A DNA stretch of 64,000 bases from Laburnicola sp. R22_1 (Eukaryota; Ascomycota; Dothideomycetes; Pleosporales; Didymosphaeriaceae). The position numbers and the translations under genes are program-made. The notes under the pieces were generated by a model. It ran no database searches, had not been told where the DNA came from, and was given only the letters and a program-made list of their open reading frames with translations. The stretch's first letter is position 1. Each line of letters opens with the position of its first letter. The stretch covers positions 3,410,001-3,474,000 of the forward strand of contig JACONQ010000001.1 in the NCBI GenBank assembly GCA_014281115.1, in the 5' to 3' direction. This document shows, piece by piece, positions 32,951 through 43,373 of this stretch.

Positions 32951-33321
32951 TACTTGGCCCCTTGCGGTGGTTAATTTTACTGCGTAAAAGGCCGTGCTAC
33001 ACACAGCCCACCTAGCTTAACAATAATTTATACTTAATAATAATATTTTTATAAAAACTACCTAATAATATTCAAAATTTCACTTTTTTATTTAAATAAA
33101 ATATATAAAAATACTACGCTTTTTTTTAATTACCTTTTTACGCTCTTTTTAATTGCTAAGCTAGGGGCTCTGCTTTTTTTGTTATATTATTTAAGATGAA
33201 AGCATTTGTCGTTCTACCCCTAGGTAGTTAATTAATAACACATAATTTATTATTGAACTAGGTAGGCTGTATATAGCACAGCCTTTTACACAGTAAAATT
33301 AACAACTGCAAGGGGTAAGTA
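32951..33321. mobile_element. TA-flanked MITE-like element, family B, complete copy
   Basis: The 367-bp element spans 32953-33319 and is bounded by TA on each side (32951-52 and 33320-21). Its ends are long imperfect terminal inverted repeats of 80 bases or more. The left end begins CTTGGCCCCTTGCGG and the right end, read inward on the opposite strand, begins CTTACCCCTTGCAG. Both continue with TTAATTTTACTG and GTAAAAGGC. The middle is AT-rich with no coding capacity. TA duplication and long TIRs suggest mobilisation by a Tc1/mariner or pogo transposase. Related fragments occur at 34.3-34.75 and 37.3-37.7 kb. Confidence 0.75.
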
Positions 33322-34311
33322 TGTCGTGCAGCTGGCTTGCAGAACGGCGCGCCTGGGCGGACGTTGTCTCACCGGAAGACGCTGACTCTTCGCACAACGG
33401 TTGCAGAGACTGCTGTAACAACATGGATCGCCCACAGCTATCGTAGAATTCTAGACGCCACGTTAGGCAGGCGTGCATACCGCGTTTTTCATGCGACGCA
33501 GTCTAGTGCCGCTTGTTGACTCGCGCAGATATGCAGTTGGCTGAAGCTTGTGCAGTGGTGAACGTCTGCTGCTGACCTCGGGAGTTGGCGGTTAGTCTGT
33601 CGCTCGTCTTTTCCTTGTCAAGGAGAGCCTACGGACGAAGGATTATTTTTTACAGCAGCCCATCCTTGGCCCTTTGACTCGGGACGTTTTGACCAACGGC
33701 CTCTCGATTTGGAATCGCGCCGTCGTTCCTTTGTTCCAATGTTCAAAGGTGGCTGGTGCTCGCCCGCAGCCCGAGCATGTGAACACGGCCACCTCAACGC
33801 ACGCCGCAGGACAACACACCAAGTTGGGTTTCAGTCTTCCCAACTCAAACAACAGACGTCCACTACATGCCCAACGTCTGCCCATAGACTACCAGCCTAA
33901 CCATACATTGAAACTATGGCCTGCTACTCATCAGCCACCTGTGGCCATTCCCATAACTGAGGTCTGAGGTCGGTATGTACACAACAGGCAATACCGCGAC
34001 GCGCGTCTCGGGATCTTGATCCGGGCCAGATACCCAATACAGCCCTTCTTCGCCGGGAGGCCGACACGTTGGAAAGACATTCTTCCGTCCGGCCGCAATG
34101 CCCTGGCAGTGTCGAAAAATTCCCACCGCGTGATGGATGAGTTCCTACTCGGCTCGAATCGAATATAACCCATTACTCTGCCTAATAATACGTACACCTA
34201 GTCTATTTTTTATCTATGGACGACTACTTCTATCTTGGACACAAAGGTGCGTTCCGCAACTAGGTATGTTTTTAGTAAAATAATTTTTCGCATATAAGCT
34301 TATATGGTGTT
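33322..34311. other. Non-coding stretch inside the repeat island
   Basis: GC-normal to about 34200, then AT-rich. Short ORFs only (up to 97 codons), with no features. It appears to be a block of ordinary sequence not affected by RIP between two mobile elements. Confidence 0.35.
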
Positions 34312-34754
34312 AAATTAACTACCTAAGAGTAGAATAATAAAGGCTTTTATCTCTAATAATATTGAAGATCTTCGTCGTGTTAAGATTCTAACCAAGGTCG
34401 AATCCGCACCATACACAGAGAGGAGTAAAACAGGAGGCACTAAAACCCAGCACCTAGCACACAGTGGTAGTAACAAAATATACACAAAATAACGATGATT
34501 TCGTCGTCGACGTTTTGCACGGCGGCATCGTCGACGGCAGTCAATGGACAGTCTGCCATCTGGCATGACTGAGTCACATGTCATCTCTCAACCGGTGGAC
34601 CGTTGGAGAGCCGCAGTGGACCGCGGAGTCGCAACCGCGGGAGCAGTGTGGGCGATGGGACATCTCTAATAATATAAAAAAAGCAGAGCCCCCTACTTGG
34701 TAAACAAAAAGAGTGTAAAAAGGTAATTATAAAAAAAGTAAAAAAGTTATAACG
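34312..34754 (+). repeat. MITE family B fragment, split by a short inserted element
   Basis: The sequence from TTAACTACCTAAGAGTAG to ATCTCTAATAATAT (34312-34362) continues at 34662-34754 (ATCTCTAATAATAT, then AAAGCAGAGCC and AAAAAGAGTGTAAAAAGGTAA). Removing 34363-34675 restores a continuous family B core, as seen uninterrupted at about 37337-37470 and 37508-37610. Confidence 0.65.
34363..34661 (-). mobile_element. SINE-like short element, copy 1, with 14-bp target duplication
   Basis: The 299-bp unit is flanked by perfect direct repeats ATCTCTAATAATAT (34349-34362 and 34662-34675). The left 182 bases match the second copy at 44186-44367 without a gap, so the left end is constant and the right end variable. 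That makes the minus strand the likely sense strand, with its 3' end at 34363. Near the inferred 5' end lies GGTTGCGACTCC inside a CGCGG/CCGCG stem, which resembles a Pol III B box / T-arm with one extra base. No terminal inverted repeats and no ORF. Confidence 0.6.
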
Positions 34755-34841
34755 TACTTTGCACTCGAGTCGGACACTCCATCGAGTCGGACACTTTGCC
34801 AAGACCCCACCAAAACGTACTATCAGCAATAGTATAACGCG

Positions 34842-37181
34842 ATGCCTCAACCACACAATGAACTACTAGCGTTAAAAGAAGCGCGTATACAGCTTGCGAT
34901 CTAGGCTATTAAATAAGATGCGACACTCTCTTAGCGACGCGCTGCAGCTATCTACAACGTCTCTTAAAGTACACTTAGCGACTGACGCGCTGGAAAGACG
35001 TTTAGACGCGACTGCGCACCCAACAAAATAAGACTTACTATAAGAGAGGAGCAGGCGATTGTGGAGCATATACTCGACCTAGACGCGCGAGGATTTCCGC
35101 CTCGGCTTAATGCTATAAAAGATATGGCTGATTCTTTACTGGCTGCACGCCACTATAAGCCAGTTGGCCAGAGGTGGCCTTATGACTTTGTTAAGCGCCA
35201 GCTAGAGCTTAAAGTCAAGTTCAATTGAAAGTACGACTATAAGAGAGCTCTCTAGGAGGATCCTAAGGTAATACAAGACTGGTTCTGGCTTGTGGAGAAC
35301 ATAAAGGCCAAATATGGTATCCTGGACAAGGACACCTATAATTTTGATGAAGTAGGCTTTATAATGGGCATGATATTAACTAGAGTAGTAGTTATAGGCT
35401 CTAAGCGTTGAGGACGGCTAAAGTAGGTGCAGCAGGGCAATAGGGAGTGGACAACAGTTATCTAAGGCATTAATGCGACGGGGTGGTGGATCCCACCCTT
35501 TATTATCTTTGGGGGCAAGCACCACCTCTCCGCCTGGTATAAGGAGAAGGATCTACCTTATAATTAGGTTATTGCAGTCTCTAAGAATGGCTAGACAATA
35601 AATAAGCTTAGTCTATAGTGGCTAAAGCACTTTGATAAGCATACAAAGAGGCGTGTTATTAGCATAATATATTTACTTATTCTTAACGGCTATAAGAGTT
35701 ATAACTTGTTCGAATTTAAATAGTATTGCAAGAAGAGCAATATTGTTACTCTCTGTATGCTCTTGCATTTGTCGCACCTCTTGCAGCCACTTAATGTGGG
35801 CTGTTTCGCGCCTTTAAAAAAGGCGTATAGGCGCCAAGCTAAGGATTTAATGCGCAACTACATCACGCACATTACTAAAATCGAGTTTCTGCCTTGCTTT
35901 ATTGCTGCTTTTAAGGCTTCGTTTACTAAAAGTAATATTAAAGGAGGCTTTTAAGGTGCTGGCCTAGTGCCCTACAACCTAGAAGCTGTGATATCGCAGT
36001 TTAACGTTCGCCTGCGTACGCCTCCACTTTGTACTATTCGCGATAGTATATAGGAGTCGCAAACTCCATAAAATAGTATAGAACTTAGGTTGCAATTAAC
36101 GCTAGTTAAGCAGAAGATTTAAAGGCATGTGAATAGTTCCCTAACTTATATAGTTAAGGCGATGGAAAAGCTCGTTAAAGGTGCTAAGATAATAACGTGT
36201 CCGTGCGCGTGATGCGCCACTTCGCGTGATGCGCCGCTTTTTACTAGGAAAATTAAGAAAAACAAGGAAGTTTAAAGTAGTATAACTCTTTAACTACCTT
36301 TCCTTTTTAAAATCTTCCTTTATTAAAGTTATTAAGAAAGACCATCTCTATAACTTTAGAATTTTAGTTTTCTAATAATAATTAGTTTTAAGAAAAAAGT
36401 GTAAAAGTCCTAAAATTCAAGTCCCTAAAATTTTAAAATAATACTTTTTTAGGTATAAAGTATACTATTTAGAACACATTTTATATTAGGTTCTTTTTAA
36501 TAAAACTCTTAACTAAAAGTTAGATTATCTTTTTATTTTTTTAAGAAAAATAAATTAGGAAAGATAATCTATCTTCTTAAGTAGCTCTTTATAAGAAAAA
36601 GTTCTAATACAAAATATATTCTAAATAGTATACTTTATACCTAAAAAAGTATTATTTTTAAATTTTAGGGACTTAAATTTTAGGACTTTTATACTTTTTC
36701 TTAAAACTAATTATTATTAGAAAACTAAAATTCTAAAGTTATAGAGATGGTCTTTCTTAATAACTTTAATAAAGGAAGATTTTAAAAAGGAAAGGTAGTT
36801 AAAGAGTTATACTGCTTTAAACTTCCTTGTTTTTTTTAATTTTCTTAGTAAAAAGCGGCGCATCACGCGAAGTGGCGCATCACGCGCACGGACACGTTAG
36901 GGCATTCTTTAGTATTAATAACTAAACGCAACGCCGAACTTTAAGCTGCTAATAAGACCGCCACACGATGTAAATTATATAAAAGAAAGCAATTGCAGTA
37001 AGAAGGAGTCCTTATAGTTAAAGAGGGCCAGCGACTGGCTACTCTAAAGGACTTTGGGGTGCGTAGTGATGCTAAGAAGGCAAAGAAAAGAGTGCGCACT
37101 AATGGAGGCAAATCCGCTTAACAGCGCTATAGACGCTGCGGCAAGCCTAGGCACAATAAAAAAATCTATAGACAGCTTATA
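34842..37181 (+). pseudogene. Degenerate Fot1/pogo-type transposase (DDE superfamily)
   Basis: The frame from ATG 34842 is recognisable in conserved pieces: the N-terminal helix-turn-helix region, a CENP-B-like segment (GQRWPYDFVKRQLEL), the DDE-core piece TYNFDEVGFIMG with its first Asp, GWWIPPFIIFGGKHH, LLHLSHLLQPLNVGCFAPLKKAYR and, after the nested element, a basic tail with a CxxC-like zinc-knuckle remnant (RRCGKPRHN). Stops are nearly all TAG, TAA or TGA where relatives would have Gln, Trp or Arg, the pattern of C-to-T and G-to-A change. The expected second Asp region is damaged. It is not functional as read. Confidence 0.75.
36193..36899. mobile_element. 703-bp palindromic (foldback) element nested in the Fot1-like transposon
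   Basis: The sequence 36195-36897 lies between TA dinucleotides (36193-94, 36898-99). The outer ends are ACGTGTCCGTGCGCGTGATG and its exact inverse. From there the left arm matches the inverse of the right arm through about 345 bases on each side, up to a short centre near 36545. The arms carry a tandem GCGTGATGCGCC unit and then AT-rich sequence with no ORF. TA target and TIRs again suggest Tc1/mariner-type mobilisation. Confidence 0.75.
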
Positions 37182-37336
37182 GAAGTAGATTCTAAATAGT
37201 TTAGCCTATTTAGACTATCGAAAATAGTTTATGTTGACTCTATACTATCGTAAATAGTATAGAACTTAGTGGGGTCTTGGCAAAGTGTCCGACTCGATAG
37301 AGTGTCCGACTTAAGTGTAAAGTACATTATATATTA

Positions 37337-37711
37337 TTAATTAACTACCTAAAAGTAGAGTAATAAAGGCTTATATCTTAAATAATATAATAAAAAAAGT
37401 AGAACCCTCTTGCTTAGTAATTAAAAAGAGTGTAAAAAGGTAATTATAAAAAAGCAAAAAAAGTTATAATTTTAATATTATTAGGTAGTTTTTATGTGTG
37501 GGGCGTTATATTAACTACCTAGGGGTAGCACGACAAAGGCTTTCATCTTAAATAACATAATAAAAAAGCAGAGCCCCTGCTTAGTAATTAAAAAGAGGTA
37601 GTTTTTATAAAAATATTATTATTAAGTATAAATTATTATTAAACTAGGTAGGCTGTGTGTAATATAGCCTTCTTTGTAAGAAGAATTATAAAGTAACTAT
37701 AAGGGGCTAAG
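37337..37711 (+). repeat. Two tandem fragments of MITE family B
   Basis: Fragment one (about 37337-37500) runs from TTAACTACCTAAAAGTAG to TTAGGTAGTTTTTATG. Fragment two (about 37508-37711) repeats TTAACTACCTAGGGGTAG and continues into the right terminal repeat, which ends AAGGGGCTAAG followed by TA at 37712-13. Compared with the complete copy at 32953-33319, both are in the opposite orientation and fragment two lacks about 90 internal bases. Confidence 0.6.
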
Positions 37712-38053
37712 TAATACAAACGTCCAAGAGATAAATCTTATAATATAGAATAGAATAGGAAAGACAAACAAAGCCCGCCTATCTGCTTAATTAACAGCAA
37801 AAGCGTTAAAATAAAATGTAGAATGGAATAATAGGATAGCAAGCTGCTAGCTATAGACTACCTATATTTCCGTGTATCTACAAGCTCGAAAAGAAAGAAT
37901 TATTATAGCATGTAAGATGGACGCTTAGAAAGGTTTGTCTATAACGCCTAATACTAATCTTGTTAAATACCTATTATATAACAAGTACTGTTTAGGTTTA
38001 TTGTGTAATTAAAGCTACATTAAATACTACACCCACACTATCCTATCCTATCT
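37712..38053. other. AT-rich flank of the Copia element
   Basis: No repeat family or ORF recognised; A/T-rich with TATAATATAG-like runs. It ends at the 5-bp target duplication ATAAC (38054-38058). Confidence 0.3.
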
Positions 38054-38058
38054 ATAAC

Positions 38059-38239
38059 TGTGGGCGGGCAGGCATATGAGAACAATAAGCTGTATTGCTA
38101 TTTGCAGAAAAAAGAGTAGAGTAAGGAGTCTACTAAGAAAGAAAGGAGAGGGCAAGAGCTTTATCTTAAGGGTAGTAGTCTGTGCACCTAAATAGAACCT
38201 TCTACACACATCACCTCTAATATAAGTTACGTGGCTACA
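38059..38239 (-). repeat. 3' LTR of the Copia element
   Basis: 181 bp. In element orientation it starts TGTAGCCACGT and ends CCGCCCACA (TG...CA). It matches the 5' LTR (43188-43368) with about 16 differences, all transitions and no gaps. It is preceded on the plus strand by ATAAC, and on the element side by the polypurine stretch CTGGGGGAGTG. Confidence 0.85.
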
Positions 38240-38250
38240 CACTCCCCCAG
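38240..38250 (-). other. Polypurine tract of the Copia element
   Basis: In element orientation CTGGGGGAGTG, ending directly at the first base of the 3' LTR, as expected for the plus-strand primer. Confidence 0.6.
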
Positions 38251-38269
38251 CTGTAGTGTACCTATACTA

Positions 38270-41200
38270 AAGCTAATACTCTATACTATACTAGAATAGG
38301 TAGTAAACAATAGAATCTAAAGTAGAGTCCTCCTTAAGCTTCTTCTATAGATATCCTTTAATGTCTTGTATGCCAAGTTGCCTTATAAAGTCAGTGTGCT
38401 TTTAACGTACAAGGCTCTTAGTAAGTCCGTTAGCTGGCATCTAATTAGTAGCCTTTCACTAGACTAATATACGTCCTTCTGCCTGTTCTTGTCTTAGCCA
38501 ATACTAGTAAGTGTCGACGTGGCGTAGTTTTATAAATAGCTTATCCTTATCCTTAGTAATAATCCCTACTATCTATAGGTTATCGCAATAGATCGCTAAC
38601 ATAGTCTCTAGGTCGAAGTTAATATTCTTAAAGAGTCGATTCTAAGCTTAAAGCTCGCTAGCAGCTATTAATAGAGCTAGAAGCTCTGCTTTAGTAGTTA
38701 ACTTCGTAACTAAGCGTTGTAGAGTCGCTTTCTAATTAATAGGCATGCCGTAAAGCACAAATAGGTATCCCTAAGAGCTTTGCCTAGTCTCTAAGTCGTC
38801 TGCAAAAGCTGCGTCTAATGCTCTATAGAATAGTGGTTCTCTATTAGCTAGTCTTGCACCCCCTAAGCTTAAGCTTAGGTAGATGGCTTGACTACTAGTG
38901 TCTCCTTAAGCTCCTATAGCTAACCTCTTCGTCCCAACCAGATACTTCCACACATAATATGCTGCGCTAACATGCTTCTACCCTAGATTCTGTAGGTAAC
39001 AAGATAGTTCTAAGTGAGCATGTGCGACGTCTGGCCGTGTGTACATCGCTATGTAGGCTAGCGATCCGACAAGTTCTTGATAGAGTTTCGTACGCTGATC
39101 CTCTGGCTCTTCTGTGCTCAGGCCAAGATGGCCATCTGCTAGCGGTACTGCTGGGTATCTCGTGCTTGTGATGTTGTACTTCTTCGCCACCTTGTCTATG
39201 AAGCTGTCTTAGAGCAGCCACATCCGCTTCTGCTCACAGGCTCAAATAACTTGTATGCCTAGGAACCACTTTAGCTCTCCTAGGTATCGTGTGTCGTAGG
39301 TTGCTCTTAGCTGTCTGTCGAATAGACAGTATGCGTCTTAATTGCTGCGGGATACAGCTACCACTATATCATCGACAAAGAAGAAGACAATAAGCTGGTT
39401 ACTGCTGTATAGACAGGGCACTCCAGGCACCTGTCTTAGTCCCATCTTCTCAAGCGTTGCAGTGAGATGCTTGTACCATAGTCGCAGCGCGTCACGGAGT
39501 CCGTATAGAGCGCGCTTGAGCTCTAGCAGTTTTCCAAGTTCTTTATCGTATCCTTCTGGACAGCGTACGTAGGTAAGTCGATCGAGCTCCGCATTGAGAA
39601 AGGCATTGAGTACATCGTACTGGTATAGATCTAGGTCGAAGGCTGCTGCCAGGGCGATAAGGCATCAGAAGATCTTCGCAGCCAGTGTAGCTGCGTATGT
39701 GTCGCCCCAGTCTTGCTGCAGATCTCCTCGGACAACCAGTCGAGCTTTGAATTTGTAGAGGTATCCATCTTCGTCGAACTTGTACGAGAATACCCACATA
39801 AGTGGTAGCACCTTAGTATCTGCTTGCTCAGCGAGCTCTATGGCTCTTCTAAAGCATCTACAGTCAATAACACTATCAATTTTAACTCTGCTTGCCTTCT
39901 TAAACTTAGCACTAAATAGGTGACAATCTAGATCCTTCCACCTCTTTAGCTCTGGTGGCAGCTGATTATAATATAGTCAAGTCTTTAGCGCCTTGCTAAG
40001 TAGCTTTACTAGTGCTGTAGGGTTAATACAGGCAGCGAATGTTGCTAGATACATGCCAAAGCTCTTTGGCTTCTAACTTTGCTTACCCTCTATTATGTTC
40101 TTCTATAATAGTTAACTAGCAATCTCCTCTTATCGCTTTGCGTTGTTTATTGTTCGATTTAGCTCTTCTCCCTCTAAAGCTAGAGCGTAGCCTTTCCCCT
40201 AGCCTGTGTTATCTAGTGACTGGCGTAGTCCGTGCTCCTCTAGCGTCTCTTCTAGAGTTATAAGAGCTAGTTAAGTATCCTTAATCTTAGCCTTGGATTT
40301 AGAGTCAAACTCAAGCTCTGGCTTAGACTTATAGGAATAGTCTTCTAATATAGACAGCTGATTAATTAATATGTCGCTGTAATCAGGCGTCTTCTTAATG
40401 TTAAGCACCTCTGCTACCTCACGAATATAACTCTTCTCTGCGTACTTTTCTTACTTATTGTAGAGCTTGCCTCGCAGAAAGACAACGTCTTAGGTTCGTA
40501 TAACTCGTCCAATTGTTGGTAACCATACTCGAAATATGTTAGTTGAATTAAAGCCTACTAGGTGGCCGATTAGAGCTCGAGATTCGAGCTTGTCTCCCCT
40601 AGGTAGCTTCTTGTTGAGCACATACGCTCTCGCTCCAATTACCTTAAGGTGAGCGACTAATGGCTTCACTCCCTTGACTTTGGTGTACAGGCATTCCTAT
40701 CGTATCGCTTCGGTTAGTGTACGATTGAGTAGATATATAGCTGATATAACGCACTCGTTAGCGTACGCCTTTGGTAGGCCTGCGTGTAGGCGTATAGCTC
40801 TGCCTCGAATTATAATAGATTTGCCTGCGCGTTTAATGGCTTCGCTCTAAGCTTCTATAGCTCTAGCCTTAATAGCGATTCTAAGATCTCTACAGAGCTC
40901 TAGCAGCTTAACATATCCAGTCTCCATGTCCAGTCTTATAATAATAACTTGACTCTGGAATTGCCGCTTTATCTTGGCCAGTAATTGCTTAAAGACCTTT
41001 GTTAGAGTAGCCTTTATCTTATCTAGTATATAGCATCCTTTATACTACTTTGTGTATTAATCAAAAGTATAAAATAGGTATTAATTGCCATTGTAGCAGC
41101 GCTCTCCTCGCTCTAGGAGCTGTATTAGATCTATGCTAATACGCTTAAACAGTCGAGTCGCTAGTTCTTAAGGTGGCCTTTAACTAACAATCTTTATTAG

Positions 41201-42982
41201 CTTTAACTGTATACACGTCTTATAGCCCTTCTACTTTAGTGCTTGGCTATTTGTAATGTGTAGGCCTTTAATATTCTTAGGCAGGTGCTTAATCGCCTCT
41301 CTGTTAGCGTGACCCCACATAATATGTGCTTCCTCTATAGTTAACTTTAGTAGCTTCTTAGGCTTGTATAAAGGCTTCTTGTGGGCGTGTGCTAAGGCTA
41401 TAAGTAGAGGGCTAGCGTCTAGTCTCTTTATGCCTTTAGCGTCTATTAACTAGTGTTTGCTAGTATAGTTAAGCTTGTAAATAACGTTCTTCTAGCTCTT
41501 CTAGTATAAGTAGTCTCGTCCTAAGTCGAAATAAATGCCTATTGACCAATAGCGTGACAGGCTAATAATGTTAGTAAGAAATCCTGAGACATATGCAACG
41601 TATGTGAGCTCTATCTGCTCCGTGCCTCTGGGCGTGTTAATAAGTAGGATAACATCTCCCCACTTGTGTATTAATAGCTCTTAATCTCTAGCCTTAATAA
41701 CTTCACCTGTCCTATTAGCTTGCTTCTTCTAACTATAGGCTCTACTGTTAGTGACGTGTGTGTTTAATCCTGGATTAAGAATCTATTAATTAATTAGACT
41801 TGGCTTGATTGTCTGCTTACTCGCGCAGTCAGAGCTTATAGTAAGCTGTGATACATAACTATTTAGCGTGTTAAGCGTAGGACTGTAATTATCAAACTGT
41901 TAAGGTGCTGTTAAGACTGCAGACGCTGCCAGTTCTGCCTAGTCTCTAGTATTTATCGCGCTCCTATTCGCTTTAAGTGCTGCCTTTATAGCTCCTCCAA
42001 ATAATAATTGGCTTGCGATAGCCTTATTAAATCGTTCTTGTATCTTAGGTTTAGGTATCTATTCTTAAGACTTGCCCTTCGCTCCTAGATACTAGCAGTT
42101 CTTAAATTAATAATTGAGACCACATATACACTTAGGCTTCTTATTTTAAGTCTTTTCTTTCTTCTCTATTGCCTGTGGCTTGTTAGTGCTGATGCCTAGT
42201 GTGGCAAAGGTGCCAAGCGATGACGCTACTAGTCTCGTTGAACGCTAGTACATAGTGAATTGAGCGATAAGGTCGTGTATGCTCTTAATAGCCTGTCTCT
42301 AGATTTGTGCTTTAAATAGATTAGCTTGCTAAGTAGTTGCCCATGTGTTGTTAAGTCCTTTAACTGCGAGTAGAAAATCGCGCTGTGCTTGCGGCGATGT
42401 TACGTTAGGTAGGTTTGCTGTCTCGCACAGACGTACAATATATAGTTACTTATCTAGCTAGGTATTAATATTGTTGCGGGGTTGGCTCTGCAATTGCTGA
42501 TACTTTGCTAGAAGCTGCAGCTCCCTCTTAGCTGTTAATGGGCAGAGGTGCTTCTTAAGCCTCTTTAATCGAGTGTACGCTGTATTGTCGCTCTGGATTA
42601 GATGTATATAGCGACGGCTAATTGTTCTGCCAATCTCCTAGGTAAAGTTGTCTAACGCTTTCCTCTTAATTGTATATCTAGCCAAGGCTCGATTATAGCC
42701 TCTCTTCGCCTGCTAGTATTGCTGGAACTCCTTAGTTGTTATGTCTTTTAGCACGACGCTAGTATCCTGCTCTGTCCCCTTATAGTAGTGCTTTAGTATT
42801 ATAGGCACTGGCTCCTTAAGCTGTTTAAGTGCCGCCTTGTTAAGATCTGGGTTAACTATAGGCTAGAGGTAATTTCGATTTGCGCTATCCTTACGTAGGA
42901 AGATCTATTCTTCCTAGTCTGCCAGCTTCTTAAGTATAACTGTCGTTCTTGTAACTAGTCCATCTAGCTCGGTTGTAGGCAT
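38270..42982 (-). pseudogene. Degenerate Copia gag-pol polyprotein
   Basis: It starts at ATG 42982 (MPTTELDG) and reads in one frame with many stops and small disruptions. Landmarks in order: gag with a damaged CCHC-like knuckle near 42120 (KCICGLNY, then Cys); integrase pieces near 41300 (MWGHANREAIKHLP) and 40800 (NECVISAIYLLNRTL); reverse transcriptase near 39720-39360 with the DVLNAFLNA and FFVDDIV motifs, the latter holding the catalytic Asp pair; and RNase H near 39150-38600 (YQELVGSLAYIA, TRPDVAHA, then ADDLETRQSS). Stops fall mostly at positions normally Gln or Trp. Not functional as read. Confidence 0.8.
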
Positions 42983-43177
42983 CTTGCTCTATTAGCTTCT
43001 AGAGGGGCTCTTTGGTATGGAACGCGTGCTTGAGGCTTAGTAAGGTAGCTTAGTGACGTAGCTCTGTTGACAGCTTGTTAACAGCTCCTTAGTAGCTTGT
43101 TAGTACGTGCAGTAGCAACAGCGATTGAAGTTAATAGCCAGGTGCTCAGCAGCTGCAGTGGTTAAAGTTAACAGCCA

Positions 43178-43187
43178 GGCTCATAAC
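43178..43187 (-). other. Primer-binding site complementary to the initiator-tRNA anticodon arm
   Basis: In element orientation GTTATGAGCC follows the 5' LTR without a gap. Its complement GGCTCATAAC matches the anticodon stem-loop (CAT anticodon) of eukaryotic initiator tRNA-Met. This suggests half-tRNA priming as described for Drosophila copia. The match is 10 bases and then diverges. Confidence 0.55.
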
Positions 43188-43368
43188 TGTGGGCGGGCAG
43201 GCATATAAGGACAATAAGCTGTATTGCTATTTGTAGAAAAGAGAGTGGAGTGAGGAGTCTACTAAGGAAGAAAGGAGAGGGCGAGAGCTTTATCTTGAGG
43301 GTAGTGGTCTGTGCACCTGAATGGAACCTTCTACACACACCACCTCTGACGTAAGTCACGTGGCTACA
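43188..43368 (-). repeat. 5' LTR of the Copia element
   Basis: 181 bp, less mutated than the 3' LTR: it retains G or C at most of the sites where the other LTR has A or T. It is followed on the plus strand by the ATAAC target duplication (43369-43373). Confidence 0.85.
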
Positions 43369-43373
43369 ATAAC

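Larger units (their letters stand above)
34755..37324 (+). mobile_element. Fot1/pogo-like DNA transposon, RIP-degraded, with nested insertion
   Basis: The element spans 34757-37322 with TA duplications at 34755-56 and 37323-24. The inverted ends match: CTTTGCACTCGAGTCGGAC at the left, CTTTACACTTAAGTCGGAC at the right on the other strand, then a second GAGTCGGACACTTTGCC unit inside each end and a shared AAGACCCCAC block. Removing the nested 703-bp element leaves about 1.86 kb, the usual size of Fot1-type elements. A TSD-bounded transposase frame runs from 34842 and is broken repeatedly. Confidence 0.8.
38059..43368 (-). mobile_element. Full-length Ty1/Copia retrotransposon, RIP-degraded
   Basis: 5310 bp between matching 181-bp LTRs, with ATAAC target duplications at 38054-38058 and 43369-43373. 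In minus orientation the order is gag with zinc knuckle, integrase, reverse transcriptase, RNase H, the Copia arrangement. A primer-binding site directly follows the 5' LTR (43187-43178), and a polypurine tract precedes the 3' LTR (38250-38240). Structurally complete, coding-dead. Confidence 0.85.

Noticed and set aside
34390..34412. Possible tRNA gene from GGTCGAATCC followed by CACCA
   Set aside because: Resembles a T-loop plus acceptor end, but no matching acceptor, D or anticodon stems can be folded upstream; it is inside the repeat element.
36195..36897. CRISPR-like or tandem array from the repeated GCGTGATGCGCC unit
   Set aside because: Only two units per end, in inverted arrangement, with no spacers; it is part of a palindromic mobile element.
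38967..39797. Short minus-strand ORFs as independent genes
   Set aside because: They are surviving pieces of the Copia reverse transcriptase and RNase H region.
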